A stretch of 64,000 nt of DNA, from positions 327,337-391,336 of the forward strand of contig NZ_BSDJ01000002.1 of the NCBI RefSeq assembly GCF_027925525.1, written 5' to 3'. Source of the DNA: Paenibacillus tyrphae. Lineage in GTDB: Bacteria > Bacillota > Bacilli > Paenibacillales > NBRC-103111. Each line of letters begins with the position of its first letter. Position 1 is the stretch's first letter. Position numbers and translations under genes: made by a program. The notes below the pieces were generated by a model. That model saw nothing but the letters and a program-made list of their open reading frames with translations, searched no databases and was not told the DNA's origin. Shown here piece after piece: positions 8,966 to 17,459 of this stretch.

Positions 8966-10267
8966 TTAAGGCTTGAGAGGGAGCGTTATTTCCAGCTCCG
9001 GGTCATACTTCGGCTCGGTGTTTTCGAAGACGGTTGTTACGAACGTTACATCCGATTGAGGATCGATGATAGGGTAGACCTCAACATACGAGTTGGTTTT
9101 CCTATCAACCAGTCTTCTTTGTCCATACAGTTTCTGTCCAGCTTCGTCTTCAATAAATAAATCCATATAATATGGGTGAGGACCTTCCGTTTGAAAACGA
9201 ACCTCGGTTTTATCGCTGCCATAGCTGATATCCGTAATTTTCACCAATCCCGACGTACTTCTTTTCAATACAATAGGCTTCTCGGCTGTCGGTTTATACT
9301 CTACTTTCGCCTTGTGAAACACTGGTAAATTATATTCCGATTCTTCTCGGGTAAAGTCAATCTTGATCGATTCGGGAACCGTCTGGAAAGGACTGAATGA
9401 ATCAATAGATTCTAAGGAATATCCGGTTTCCGTAGGTTCGAACTTGATCCAGCCTGCTCCTCCCGACAGGTACTTCGTTCCTTTCTCATCTTCTATTCTC
9501 ATGTGATTTTGATAAAAACCGCTATCCAAATGCTTCGGAAAGCTAATCTCAGACCTGACCGCCGTCATGTTCGGGGTCATCGCTATCTCCTTGACCGTGT
9601 ACGTGAATTCACCCGACTTCTTTATGATCATCGGCTTAAGCACCTTGGTTTCTTTATAAACGGATTTCTTGACAGGAATCGTCAGTTCCCACGGCTCCGG
9701 CATACTGTTCGGCGAAGTTAGGTACAGAGAACGATAATCCTGGAACTTCATCTCAAACTCATCGGGAAACCGGCCGGCATTGGTCCAGGTTACGCTATGC
9801 ATCGTGGTTTGTTTGTCAATCGGCTCGGACCGGTGGCGAATAGAACTTCCGATCTCCTTGCCGTCGAGCATAATTATCGGGTTTGTCGCAGTAGGTTCTT
9901 GACCATGATGCTCCACATAACCGACAGACAATCGCGCATCATCGAACAAGATTTCCTTCACGGTAATCTTAACGCCGTTTTTAGTAACGCTTTGATTGAT
10001 CTGGGACACCGTCCCGTTTTTAACGGCTTGTTTCAGCTCGCAGTCCATGGAATGATGAAATGGAGACACCTTTCCATTCTCGCCAAGAAGATCCTGCTCA
10101 CGTTCGAAGAAACACTGAAACGGGTACACCGAGGCGGAAGCTTCTGCTGCCACGGCTGTGGGCGTAACGGACGAGACCCCAAATGAGGTAAAAGCGATCA
10201 GTGCAGCCGCAGAAATTGCGACCAAACGGCATACTTTATTTTTCATCGCATTGAATACAGGTATCAT
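8966..10267 (-). CDS. Secreted or membrane-anchored DUF5643/DUF4179-like protein
   Basis: 433 residues from an ATG preceded by AAAGGATT. A hydrophobic N-terminus (VAISAAALIAFTSFGV) ends near TAVAAEAS and looks like a signal peptide or anchor. The body contains the beta-rich repeats of DUF4179/DUF5643 proteins (e.g. GVKITVKEILFDDARLSVGYV, cut here in the middle of the motif, and EFTYTVKEIAMTPNMTAVRSE). These are often extracytoplasmic domains of anti-sigma-like proteins in Bacillota, but here the usual cytoplasmic anti-sigma region is absent. It lies 58 bases after the BlaR1-like gene, same direction, and is probably the output or sensor partner of that system. Function unknown. Confidence 0.75.
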   Translation of the reverse strand: MIPVFNAMKNKVCRLVAISAAALIAFTSFGVSSVTPTAVAAEASASVYPFQCFFEREQDLLGENGKVSPFHHSMDCELKQAVKNGTVSQINQSVTKNGVKITVKEILFDDARLSVGYVEHHGQEPTATNPIIMLDGKEIGSSIRHRSEPIDKQTTMHSVTWTNAGRFPDEFEMKFQDYRSLYLTSPNSMPEPWELTIPVKKSVYKETKVLKPMIIKKSGEFTYTVKEIAMTPNMTAVRSEISFPKHLDSGFYQNHMRIEDEKGTKYLSGGAGWIKFEPTETGYSLESIDSFSPFQTVPESIKIDFTREESEYNLPVFHKAKVEYKPTAEKPIVLKRSTSGLVKITDISYGSDKTEVRFQTEGPHPYYMDLFIEDEAGQKLYGQRRLVDRKTNSYVEVYPIIDPQSDVTFVTTVFENTEPKYDPELEITLPLKP

Positions 10268-10325
10268 TTACAACAATCCTTTCCCGACGGGTTTGTTTGA
10301 TGGCAACTCATTCCTTCTCTTCTCC

Positions 10326-12284
10326 TTAAGCGGAATGTTTATCGTCTGCATATCGTTTATACATATCTGCATTCGGCTGTTTCATAGAGGATACTATCGT
10401 TATGATTTCTTGATCCGTTACGCTGCCCGTTACTTGAAATTGATACTGGACTCCTTGATCTTCCCAAATATAGTACCGCTTTTCGCTTTGACCCGAGACA
10501 GCCTCAGTCACCTTCATCGCATACTGTTCCTTCATCTGCAGCGACGTTAAGCTTACCGACCATTCGCCGCTTTTATTCGCTGATTGTTCAATCTGTTTGT
10601 ATACCGTTTTCAAGTCGTCGCCGCCATGAATGGCGAAAAACTCCAAATTCCCGGAAACGGTCTCTCCTTTGCGCTGAACGAAGCGTATTGCCGCTTCGGT
10701 ACGCTTACTTCCATTAACTTCTTTCGTATTAACATTGACCTGCTCAAAGCGATACCCTGCAGGCATTGCATCCGGAACTTTAAATTGGAAGCCGACGTCT
10801 TTAACTGCTTTCTCCAAACGGTTTGCCTTCGGATCGGGGAGAGCGGCTTGTTCTTCCTTGACGGTTGCCGCTACACTTTCTGCATGCGGTTCCGGTTGTT
10901 CCGGGTTGTCGGCCAAGCTTGGCGATGGAACGGCATTTCCTTCCTTAACGGCTTCTGCCGCGCTTTCGGCATGCGGGCCGGCTTCAGTCAGCTTCGCCTT
11001 AACCTCCTCACGACGGCTTTCCGCAGGCAAAGCTTCAGGGATCTTCCATTCCATAGCATCTGCAGCCTGCACCGCATTTTCCCGGTTGTCGGTCAAATCC
11101 GGCGATGGAGCGGCATTGACTTCTTGGAAGGTTCCTACCGCGCCTTCGGCATATTTTTTCGGCGCTTCCGGCTCTGCTGCATTCGTTAGCGACATGACGC
11201 TCATGACGGCGACGCATAAAACGGCAATGGTTGAAAACTTATACGTCCCTTTCTTGAACGATTTGATCATCGTAATTCTCCTTATCACCAGATTCCGATT
11301 GTTTGATCCATTGAAATAAAGCAGGCTCGGCTGATCGCGGTTCGCAGAATAGAGCTTCAAAAACTCAACAATCGTCATCCCGTACGGTATGGCCTCGTCT
11401 TCTCCAAGAACCTCCAATGCATAGGCATCGCAGGCCAGCTCTCTGTCTGCTTTCATTTTCGCGATGAAGATCCAGATGAAAGGATTCATCCAGTGAATCG
11501 CCAAAACGAAGCTGCCGATCGTATTCCAGGCAATATCTTTTCTTTTGTAATGAGCCAGTTCATGCGAGAAAAGATGGTTAAGCTGGGCATCGTTCAGTTG
11601 GCTCCCCAGCGCTTCGGGAATATAAATCCATGGAGCAATGATTCCGGAAATATAAGGGCTTTTCATTTCGTATCCCGAATACAGCGGAATTGCCTGTTTA
11701 ATGCCGAATTTTCTCCTGCAATCGTTCATAACGGACAGGATACGAGGATCTGTTACCATCTGGAACGCCTTGCGTTTGCTACTAAGCTTCCACATATAAA
11801 ACAACAAGTAAAGAAGGATGGCGACCGCGACTGCAAGCCATACGATCGAAATGATTTGTAAAGCCGGCGGGTGTGTATTTACAGAAGACGGTGCCGCGGT
11901 TTCAGTTTCTTGAGGTAATGGAGCTATCGGAAACGGAGCATGGCTCTGGAGCGGCAAGTTGTTCTCATTCTGAACAGGAAGCTGTTTCTCCCGGTGTTGT
12001 TGTGATAACCATGTGGGCGATTCAATTTCTTCCAAATTTTGCGTTTCCGAAGCCGCCTTTTCTGTGCTTGATGCAAATGGCAAAGCGTTAAACAAGCTTA
12101 CAGGACTGTTGGGAAAATCGGGCAGAAGAAGCCGTATCAGCACAATCAGCCACAGCGCATGCCGCATTCGCGGGCTCATATGCCGGCGGAACAACGCTTG
12201 AATCGCCATAACCAGCAGCCCGACGACGCTTGCCGCCAATGTCGCGTAACAAAACCATAAAAAAATGCCGCTCACCATATTCAT
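10326..12284 (-). CDS. BlaR1/MecR1-like M56 metalloprotease sensor with C-terminal DUF4367-like region
   Basis: 652 residues. Several N-terminal membrane helices frame a zinc protease domain with HELAH (near residue 240) and the downstream Glu in DRELACDAYALEV. This matches BlaR1-type sensors that cleave or inactivate BlaI. After a further helix (STIAVLCVAVMSVMSL) the protein leaves the family pattern. In place of a penicillin-binding sensor it has a repetitive acidic stretch and a terminal domain resembling DUF4367 (FQFKVPDAMPAGYRFEQVN). The stretch holds an imperfect duplication (NAAPSPDLTDN and NAVPSPSLADN; GPHAESAAEAVKE and EPHAESVAATVKE). It follows the blaI-like gene by seven bases. There is no beta-lactamase or PBP gene nearby, so the signal is probably not a beta-lactam. 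Confidence 0.88.
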   Translation of the reverse strand: MNMVSGIFLWFCYATLAASVVGLLVMAIQALFRRHMSPRMRHALWLIVLIRLLLPDFPNSPVSLFNALPFASSTEKAASETQNLEEIESPTWLSQQHREKQLPVQNENNLPLQSHAPFPIAPLPQETETAAPSSVNTHPPALQIISIVWLAVAVAILLYLLFYMWKLSSKRKAFQMVTDPRILSVMNDCRRKFGIKQAIPLYSGYEMKSPYISGIIAPWIYIPEALGSQLNDAQLNHLFSHELAHYKRKDIAWNTIGSFVLAIHWMNPFIWIFIAKMKADRELACDAYALEVLGEDEAIPYGMTIVEFLKLYSANRDQPSLLYFNGSNNRNLVIRRITMIKSFKKGTYKFSTIAVLCVAVMSVMSLTNAAEPEAPKKYAEGAVGTFQEVNAAPSPDLTDNRENAVQAADAMEWKIPEALPAESRREEVKAKLTEAGPHAESAAEAVKEGNAVPSPSLADNPEQPEPHAESVAATVKEEQAALPDPKANRLEKAVKDVGFQFKVPDAMPAGYRFEQVNVNTKEVNGSKRTEAAIRFVQRKGETVSGNLEFFAIHGGDDLKTVYKQIEQSANKSGEWSVSLTSLQMKEQYAMKVTEAVSGQSEKRYYIWEDQGVQYQFQVTGSVTDQEIITIVSSMKQPNADMYKRYADDKHSA

Positions 12285-12290
12285 GTGCGA

Positions 12291-12710
12291 TTACCTCTTT
12301 ATCTGATCTTCATCTGATCCTCGTTCCTTGGTCTTTCTCTCTTTTTTCTCTGTCAAAAGCTTATGAAGCTTATCGATCTCTTGCTGCGACAAGTCGGTTT
12401 CCTCCAAAAAGTTCGTCACCATAATATCGGCCGCACCGTTAAACACCCTTTTGAGAAACGATTGACTTTCGGCCCGAATGCATTCCTTCTCTAACAATAA
12501 AGGAAAATACAAATAGCTTCTTCCCGATTTTTCAAATCCGATCGCCTTTTTTTTCAAAAGCCTGTTAATGAACGTCCGCACCGTCTGATCGCTCCACTCA
12601 ATCCCGGCGGGCAGCCGGAGAACGATTTGCTCCGCGGTCAAAGGGCTTTGCTTCCATATAACCTTCATAATTTCCCATTCGGCTTCCGATATTTTCGGAA
12701 CGTTGCTCAT
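12291..12710 (-). CDS. BlaI/MecI/CopY-family repressor
   Basis: 139 residues. The winged-helix start (MSNVPKISEAEWEIMKVIW) and the dimerisation C-terminus (SQQEIDKLHKLLTEKKE) are typical of the family. GGGAGGAG precedes the ATG. Two operator-like dyads sit just upstream at 12737-12750 and 12770-12783, so autoregulation is likely. The next gene encodes the matching M56 protease, which in this family inactivates the repressor when its sensor domain is engaged. Confidence 0.92.
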   Translation of the reverse strand: MSNVPKISEAEWEIMKVIWKQSPLTAEQIVLRLPAGIEWSDQTVRTFINRLLKKKAIGFEKSGRSYLYFPLLLEKECIRAESQSFLKRVFNGAADIMVTNFLEETDLSQQEIDKLHKLLTEKKERKTKERGSDEDQIKR

Positions 12711-12736
12711 GCTTCTTCTCTCCTCCCAATTGAACT

Positions 12737-12750
12737 ATTACGTTTGTAAT
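12737..12750. promoter_or_regulatory. BlaI-type operator 1
   Basis: The dyad ATTACGTTTGTAAT has perfect five-base arms, contains the TACAnnnnGTA-like core of bla/mec operators, and lies 27 bases before the repressor start. Confidence 0.6.
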
Positions 12751-12769
12751 TTTTCCTTGCGAATTTAAT

Positions 12770-12783
12770 ATTACACTTGTAAC
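12770..12783. promoter_or_regulatory. BlaI-type operator 2
   Basis: The sequence ATTACACTTGTAAC contains TACA-CT-TGTA, an exact match to the TACAnnTGTA operator core of BlaI/MecI repressors. It is 33 bases from operator 1, about three helical turns, so both dimers would face the same side of the DNA. Confidence 0.65.
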
Positions 12784-12799
12784 AGTTAATTGTCAATTT

Positions 12800-13190
12800 A
12801 TTCCCTTATAAGAAAAACCATCCGAAAAAATCGCCGGACGCTCCTTTTTGTGCTGCTCGCATTTTGGACAGACCATAGGATCTTTTCTTGTGTCCTCCTT
12901 GATCTTCTCACTCCATGTTCTACGTCTCATCACCCGTTTCGCTTTCACAATCCATCTCCGTGCTTCGCGGAGCTATAAATTCTTCTACGGTCACGGTTTT
13001 ACGTTGACGTGGCGATGTTTCACTTGGAATACCTCTTCCGCCAGTACACGGCTCCATTCCTCTGTTTCCCCGCAGGAGCATGTAGTACAGAACCGTCCCT
13101 TACAGCGATAGGGCACCACTTTCATCTCCTGGCACCCTTTGCATACCAGCAGCTTGAATCCCTCCCTCAAAACTTATACTTTCTTTTATG
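12800..13190 (-). pseudogene. Decayed IS91/IS801-type transposase remnant
   Basis: The minus strand near 13015-13145 encodes KVVPYRCKGRFCTTCSCGE followed by EEWSRVLAEEVFQVKHRHV, the zinc-finger start of IS91-family Y2 transposases, then a stop. The part near 12805-12925 encodes RRRTWSEKIKEDTRKDPM and VCPKCEQ, which resembles the C-terminal end of the same proteins. The catalytic core between them is gone. No intact ends were seen. Confidence 0.65.
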
Positions 13191-13191
13191 G

Positions 13192-13222
13192 CAAAAAAGA
13201 CGCTCCCGATGGAAGCGTCTTT
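13192..13222. terminator. Bidirectional terminator-like hairpin
   Basis: AAAAAGACGCTCCC pairs with GGAAGCGTCTTTT and gives T-runs on both strands. It stands between the transposase remnant and the MFS gene. Confidence 0.65.
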
Positions 13223-13407
13223 TACATTTCAGAACAAGTGTTCGATTTTTGAAGCAGTTAAAATAAAAATCTGCGAATTCGATTTTCATTATTATTAGTA
13301 TAAACCATTCGTAATTATAAGTCTATACTTTTTCTGGATATCGTTCTATAGTTTGTATACCCGGCCGGGAAACCTAACAAGTTTCGTTGTGGAAAGGAAA
13401 AGGTCTT

Positions 13408-14661
13408 GTGCATATCCGTTTATGGAATCCCAATTTGAAAGTCCGGTTAATCGGCGAAGGGCTGTTTAACCTGCTATTTTGGATGTACTTTCCATTTATC
13501 ACTGTCTATTTTGGCACGGCATTAGGCAGCCATATTGCAGGCATTTTGATGGCCATCCCTCCGATATTCAGCATCATGGGAAGCCTGCTCGGAGGAGCTT
13601 TGGCCGACCGGTTAGGACGGCGTCCCGTGATGCTGCTAGGCGCTTCGCTTCAGACGGTGATGTTTGCCTTATTCGCGATGTCGTCGTCCCATTGGATGGA
13701 TTATATCGCGTTTATCGGCATTGGGCTGGGTGGAGCCATATACAGGCCTGCAAGCTCCGCTATGGTGGCCGATCTGGTGCCCGCGCACGAACGTCGCCAG
13801 CTCTTCGCAACGTTCGTGACGGCGAATAACATTGGTGCCGTGCTCGGACCTGCGCTGGGAGCGATCTTCTTCTTCCATTACCGGCAAGAGCTGCTGTGGA
13901 CCTGCGCCTTGGTCCTGCTGCTGTATTTCATCGCAATGTATATCGTAGTCCATGAAACGTTGCCGCATTCGGCGAAAAGCAGCCCGGAAAGCTCCGTCCC
14001 GATTACCCGCGTTTTCAAGGATCAACTGAAGGGATATGGCATTATTTTTCGGGACAAAGTGTTCCTGGTTTACATTTTGGCAGGTATCTTTGCCCTGATC
14101 CCCATTATGCAATTGGATCTGTATTTGGCCGTATACGTGATCAATGAGGTCCCTGCCCAGCCTCTGTTCACATGGAAGGATGATTCCCTTTTGCTGTCGA
14201 GTACGGAGATCTTTGGCTGGGTGCTGGGGCTAAACGGTCTTTTGTTTGTCCTGTTTGTACTTCCTGTGACAAAATGGTTCCGCCATTGGAAAGAGCGAAA
14301 TGTGTTCATTCTGTCGTCGCTGTTGTCCGGAGTAGGCACATTCGCCCTCGGACTGGGCACTAATATATGGTTTTTGTTTTTCATAACGATCATCTTCACC
14401 TTTGGTGAAATTGTACGCTCTCCGGTCACCCAGAGCTTTATTAGCGACTATGCCCCCGATCATGCAAGAGGACAGTACATGGCAGCCGACAGCTTGCAGG
14501 CGACGATCGGGAGATTTCTGGCGCCGATGACGGTTTTCCTGTCCAGCTGGGTGCCGCCTATGGGAATATTCAGTATCATTTTGGTGGTTGCATGCGTCAG
14601 TATCGCGCTATATATTCAGCTATTTCGAATGCATGTGGAGCAGCCGGAGGCAGCGGATTGA
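13408..14661 (+). CDS. MFS transporter (drug-efflux-like)
   Basis: About 417 residues with twelve hydrophobic segments. The loop between helices 2 and 3 carries GGALADRLGRRPVMLLG, the MFS motif A. The family is that of MdtG/YxlH-type Bacillota exporters. I prefer the GTG at 13408 (reads VHIRLWNPNLK), preceded by AAAGGAAAAGG; an upstream in-frame GTG at 13387 lacks a good ribosome-binding site. It is a lone gene with hairpins on both sides. The substrate is unknown, and it is too far from the lipopeptide locus to link to it. Confidence 0.88.
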   Translation: MHIRLWNPNLKVRLIGEGLFNLLFWMYFPFITVYFGTALGSHIAGILMAIPPIFSIMGSLLGGALADRLGRRPVMLLGASLQTVMFALFAMSSSHWMDYIAFIGIGLGGAIYRPASSAMVADLVPAHERRQLFATFVTANNIGAVLGPALGAIFFFHYRQELLWTCALVLLLYFIAMYIVVHETLPHSAKSSPESSVPITRVFKDQLKGYGIIFRDKVFLVYILAGIFALIPIMQLDLYLAVYVINEVPAQPLFTWKDDSLLLSSTEIFGWVLGLNGLLFVLFVLPVTKWFRHWKERNVFILSSLLSGVGTFALGLGTNIWFLFFITIIFTFGEIVRSPVTQSFISDYAPDHARGQYMAADSLQATIGRFLAPMTVFLSSWVPPMGIFSIILVVACVSIALYIQLFRMHVEQPEAAD

Positions 14662-14683
14662 TACAGCGGGACGTTCAATCCAA

Positions 14684-14722
14684 AAAAAACAGACCTTCGC
14701 TCTCAGGCAAAGGTCTGTTTCC
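14684..14722. terminator. Bidirectional terminator between convergent genes
   Basis: AAACAGACCTT and AAGGTCTGTTT pair across a short loop, with A/T runs on both sides. It lies between the MFS gene and the leftward DUF606 gene. Confidence 0.8.
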
Positions 14723-14747
14723 GCCAAGGCGCCGCGGGAGCTTCTTG

Positions 14748-15230
14748 TCAAGAATGGCCCGCAGGCATTTTGGACGCTGCCCGCGGCGCCCTGCGTTTGC
14801 TGCCCAATTTAAACACAACGATGCCCCCGACGATAACCAGCACTCCGATCAGCTTGCTGAACGTAAAAGGAACCTTGTCCAGACCCAGCCATCCCATCGA
14901 GTCCCACAGCAATGCAAACCCGAGCTGCGCCGCCATAACGATCGAGACGGCAAACGTAGGACCAAGCAGCCTTATCCCCTGCACCAGACAGGTGACCACC
15001 CCTACGCCGATCAAGCCGCTAAACCAGTACCAGGTCTGCATCGGATGCGGGGCAAATAAATGCGTTCCCTCCGCGATCAGACCGAGCGTCAGCGAAGCCA
15101 GAAAGCCCAGTCCCAACACCAGTGTCGTCGTAGCCCAAGAGCTCGCGCGCTCGTTCACCTTACTGTTAAAAATATTTTGCAGCCCGACCAGCGATCCTGC
15201 GATAAGCGACAAGGACAGCCCTACCATCAT
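14748..15230 (-). CDS. DMT-superfamily DUF606 (YdcZ-like) membrane protein
   Basis: 160 residues with five hydrophobic helices and DUF606 features (LVGLQNIFNSKVNE at the N-terminus, QLGFALLWDSMGWLG in the second half). Its ATG overlaps the stop of the Crp-family gene (ATGA-type overlap), so the two are translationally coupled. It pairs with the second DUF606 gene at 15986-16411. DUF606 proteins often work as two small subunits and are predicted small-molecule exporters. Confidence 0.88.
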   Translation of the reverse strand: MMVGLSLSLIAGSLVGLQNIFNSKVNERASSWATTTLVLGLGFLASLTLGLIAEGTHLFAPHPMQTWYWFSGLIGVGVVTCLVQGIRLLGPTFAVSIVMAAQLGFALLWDSMGWLGLDKVPFTFSKLIGVLVIVGGIVVFKLGSKRRAPRAASKMPAGHS

Positions 15231-15955
15231 AATCGCGTCTCTCCTTTTCCCCGATTGTGCTCGTAAATATTATGACCTGCCAGCGCGCTTAATCCATTCC
15301 TGTCTTTCACCACGATAATCCCTTTATCCCGCTCAACGAGACCTTCGATGCAGAACTGCCGGATGACCCGGTTCAAATGTCTGTAGCTTGTTCCGATAAA
15401 ATTCGCCGCGTCCGACAGACTGACCGCGCTTTGCTGCCCTTCCAATCGGGAAGCGGATTCGTCGGAGGTGACGGACAATAGATAGCTGGCCAAACGCACT
15501 TCCACCGGATGCATCAGATTGAAGCTGAGCGAATTGGATTTGATGTAAAACTTCTGCGTAATGATTTCCAGCAAAAACCGCAGCAGCGGCGCATGATCTT
15601 TTCCGTATTTGTGCAGCCAGCGGTAATGGATGCCGATCATATGGACGGACGATACGGCCTCAACCGTATTGAGAATGGGCGTCCCGCGCACGTATTCGAC
15701 GTCCCCGATCACCTCAAGCGGCGTCTTGAAAGAAAGAACGAGCGTTTTGCCTTCCGACGAGGTGGTATAGATCTTGATCTTCCCGTTCACAAGCACGTAC
15801 AGATACTCCGGTGCTTGGCCTTGGGTGCAGATGAGATCCCCCTGCTCGAAGCCGTACAGCGACAAATGCGGCAGCAACGGTTCGTGAAATACGGAGTCGA
15901 GCTGAAATGCCCGCAAATAATGATTCAATTGCTCACGATCTTGAATTTCCTTCAT
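15227..15955 (-). CDS. Crp/Fnr-family transcription regulator (YeiL-like)
   Basis: About 242 residues from the ATG at 15955, which has GGAGG seven bases upstream. An N-terminal cyclic-nucleotide-binding-like beta barrel (GDLICTQGQAPEYLYVLVNG) is followed by a Crp-type helix-turn-helix (VSLSDAANFIGTSYRHLNRV). No Fe-S cysteine cluster of Fnr type is visible. It lies between two DUF606 transporter genes and overlaps one, an arrangement in which it would control its own operon. A perfect palindrome at 16474-16487 is a candidate binding site. Confidence 0.88.
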   Translation of the reverse strand: MKEIQDREQLNHYLRAFQLDSVFHEPLLPHLSLYGFEQGDLICTQGQAPEYLYVLVNGKIKIYTTSSEGKTLVLSFKTPLEVIGDVEYVRGTPILNTVEAVSSVHMIGIHYRWLHKYGKDHAPLLRFLLEIITQKFYIKSNSLSFNLMHPVEVRLASYLLSVTSDESASRLEGQQSAVSLSDAANFIGTSYRHLNRVIRQFCIEGLVERDKGIIVVKDRNGLSALAGHNIYEHNRGKGETRL

Positions 15956-15985
15956 ACTCCGGCCTCCAGCTTCAACTTGCAGCAA

Positions 15986-16411
15986 TCAAAATTTCAGGAT
16001 AACCACACCGGCGATCATCATCGCGATCCCGATGAACTGCGGCAGCCCCATCTTCTGCTTCGCCACGCCGAACCAACCTTTGCAGTCAATGACGAAGGTC
16101 AGACTTAGCTGCGCAATCAGCAAAACGGCGATCGTCAAGGTAACGCCGATCTGATGTATCGCCGTGACGTTGCTGAAAATAACGACCGCTCCGAAAGCGC
16201 CACCGGTCAAGTATAGCGGCTTCACTTGCTTGAGCCCCTGCAAACTCCCGTCGCGGACAAAGATCAGGATCAGCAGCGCCGCAACGAATCCGGTGAACTG
16301 GGTGAGCGTCGCCGCTTGCCATGTGCCGATATCTTGACTAATCCGGGAGTTGGCCACTCCTTGCAGGGTAATAAAACCCCCGCCCAAAAACGCAAATAAA
16401 CTCCCTCGCAT
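15986..16411 (-). CDS. DMT-superfamily DUF606 membrane protein, first gene of the operon
   Basis: About 141 residues from the ATG at 16411 (GGGGAGAGGGAAAAC upstream); the longer reading frame upstream has no ribosome-binding site. Five helices and the DUF606 pattern (FLGGGFITLQGVANSRIS; QLSLTFVIDCKGWFG) are visible. It is followed by the Crp-family gene 30 bases later. Confidence 0.85.
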   Translation of the reverse strand: MRGSLFAFLGGGFITLQGVANSRISQDIGTWQAATLTQFTGFVAALLILIFVRDGSLQGLKQVKPLYLTGGAFGAVVIFSNVTAIHQIGVTLTIAVLLIAQLSLTFVIDCKGWFGVAKQKMGLPQFIGIAMMIAGVVILKF

Positions 16412-16473
16412 GTTTTCCCTCTCCCCAACTATACATTTTTCCATTATTAAATGACAGATCGAAGGATTGGGAA

Positions 16474-16487
16474 AGGACATATGTCCT
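16474..16487. promoter_or_regulatory. Perfect palindrome, candidate operator of the DUF606/Crp operon
   Basis: AGGACATATGTCCT is a perfect 14-base palindrome, 63 bases before the first gene of the operon. Crp-family dimers bind such two-fold sites, but the assignment to this regulator is by position only. Confidence 0.5.
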
Positions 16488-16630
16488 GAACTGGCAAGTT
16501 GGACAACGCAAAAGAAACCTTCGAGGATTTGAAGGTCTCTGACGTTGTTGAGATACCCGCTTCGCATGGAAAATTCTCTGCATAAGCCGGTCTCAACACT
16601 TTATTAATAGGAACCGGGAGCGTTCTTTTT

Positions 16631-17221
16631 TCAATCGTGTTTTCCGATTCCCTCTTCATTGCCCCAATTGATAATTCTAAGCAGAACCTGGTCCCGATCA
16701 TGAAACCCGTAACCTGCGAAAAATGGAGAGGCCATTTTCAGAACGGAAAAATGGTTCTCCCGGATCAGCCGGTCAATCACTTTCCAGAAAACAATGGACA
16801 GATTGCCTTCCAAATAATCCTGATCTTCCGAATATCCCTTCGGATATGCGTCGCTGTCTGCAAATTCCTGCCAGCCCTGAAAGTCGACCTGCGTGTAGCC
16901 CTGATATTTAAAATCGCCGGTATTATTGGTAAATGGCAGCAAATTGGCGCTGGTCATGTACGAATTGGCCATTTGCCAATTCATGCCTTTCTCGATGGAT
17001 TGAGCGGTAAAGTTAAGCGCCCTCTCGGCAGAACGTTTCGCCTCCATAACAGAATTCTCCGTTGTATCAAAGCATAGGAGCACGTAACCATAGTAAGGCT
17101 CGGAATCAAAGGCGAAATAACAGATTTCTTCGTTTGTATGCTCAGCAGAAAACTGCTTTATGGCGGAAACACTCTCTTGGAATAGCCTTTCCTCTACTTC
17201 CTTCCAGTCCGGTTCGTTCAT
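16631..17221 (-). CDS. DUF4303 family protein
   Basis: About 196 residues from the ATG at 17221, preceded by AAAGGAG. The pattern (EICYFAFDSEPYYGYVLLCFD near the start, cut here; LLRIINWGNEEGI at the end) fits DUF4303. Its function is not established. It is a soluble, acidic, single gene. Related proteins occur near toxin-immunity and housekeeping genes alike, so context does not decide. Confidence 0.75.
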   Translation of the reverse strand: MNEPDWKEVEERLFQESVSAIKQFSAEHTNEEICYFAFDSEPYYGYVLLCFDTTENSVMEAKRSAERALNFTAQSIEKGMNWQMANSYMTSANLLPFTNNTGDFKYQGYTQVDFQGWQEFADSDAYPKGYSEDQDYLEGNLSIVFWKVIDRLIRENHFSVLKMASPFFAGYGFHDRDQVLLRIINWGNEEGIGKHD

Positions 17222-17416
17222 TCGGTACCCGACTCCTTTATGCTGTATTGGCAGGGGTTGTCGCGGCCTGCTGCGCTTGTCGCCTTTATTATAGAACGAA
17301 CATTCCTTATTTTTCAAATTTCAACAACGCGGTTAACTTAACATTACCTTCGTGGGCCCGATCATTTATTTGGTATAGAAAAAGCCTAGTTTACTTATAC
17401 GAGACGCTTTTGATAT

Positions 17417-17430
17417 AGTAGAAATCTACT
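17417..17430. promoter_or_regulatory. Dyad between promoter and start of the MerR gene
   Basis: AGTAGAAATCTACT has six-base perfect arms. It lies 30 bases before the start codon, downstream of a possible -10 (TATAGT), and is a likely autoregulatory site. Confidence 0.45.
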
Positions 17431-17459
17431 TTTGCTTCGATCGTGAAGGAGGCCCGGAG

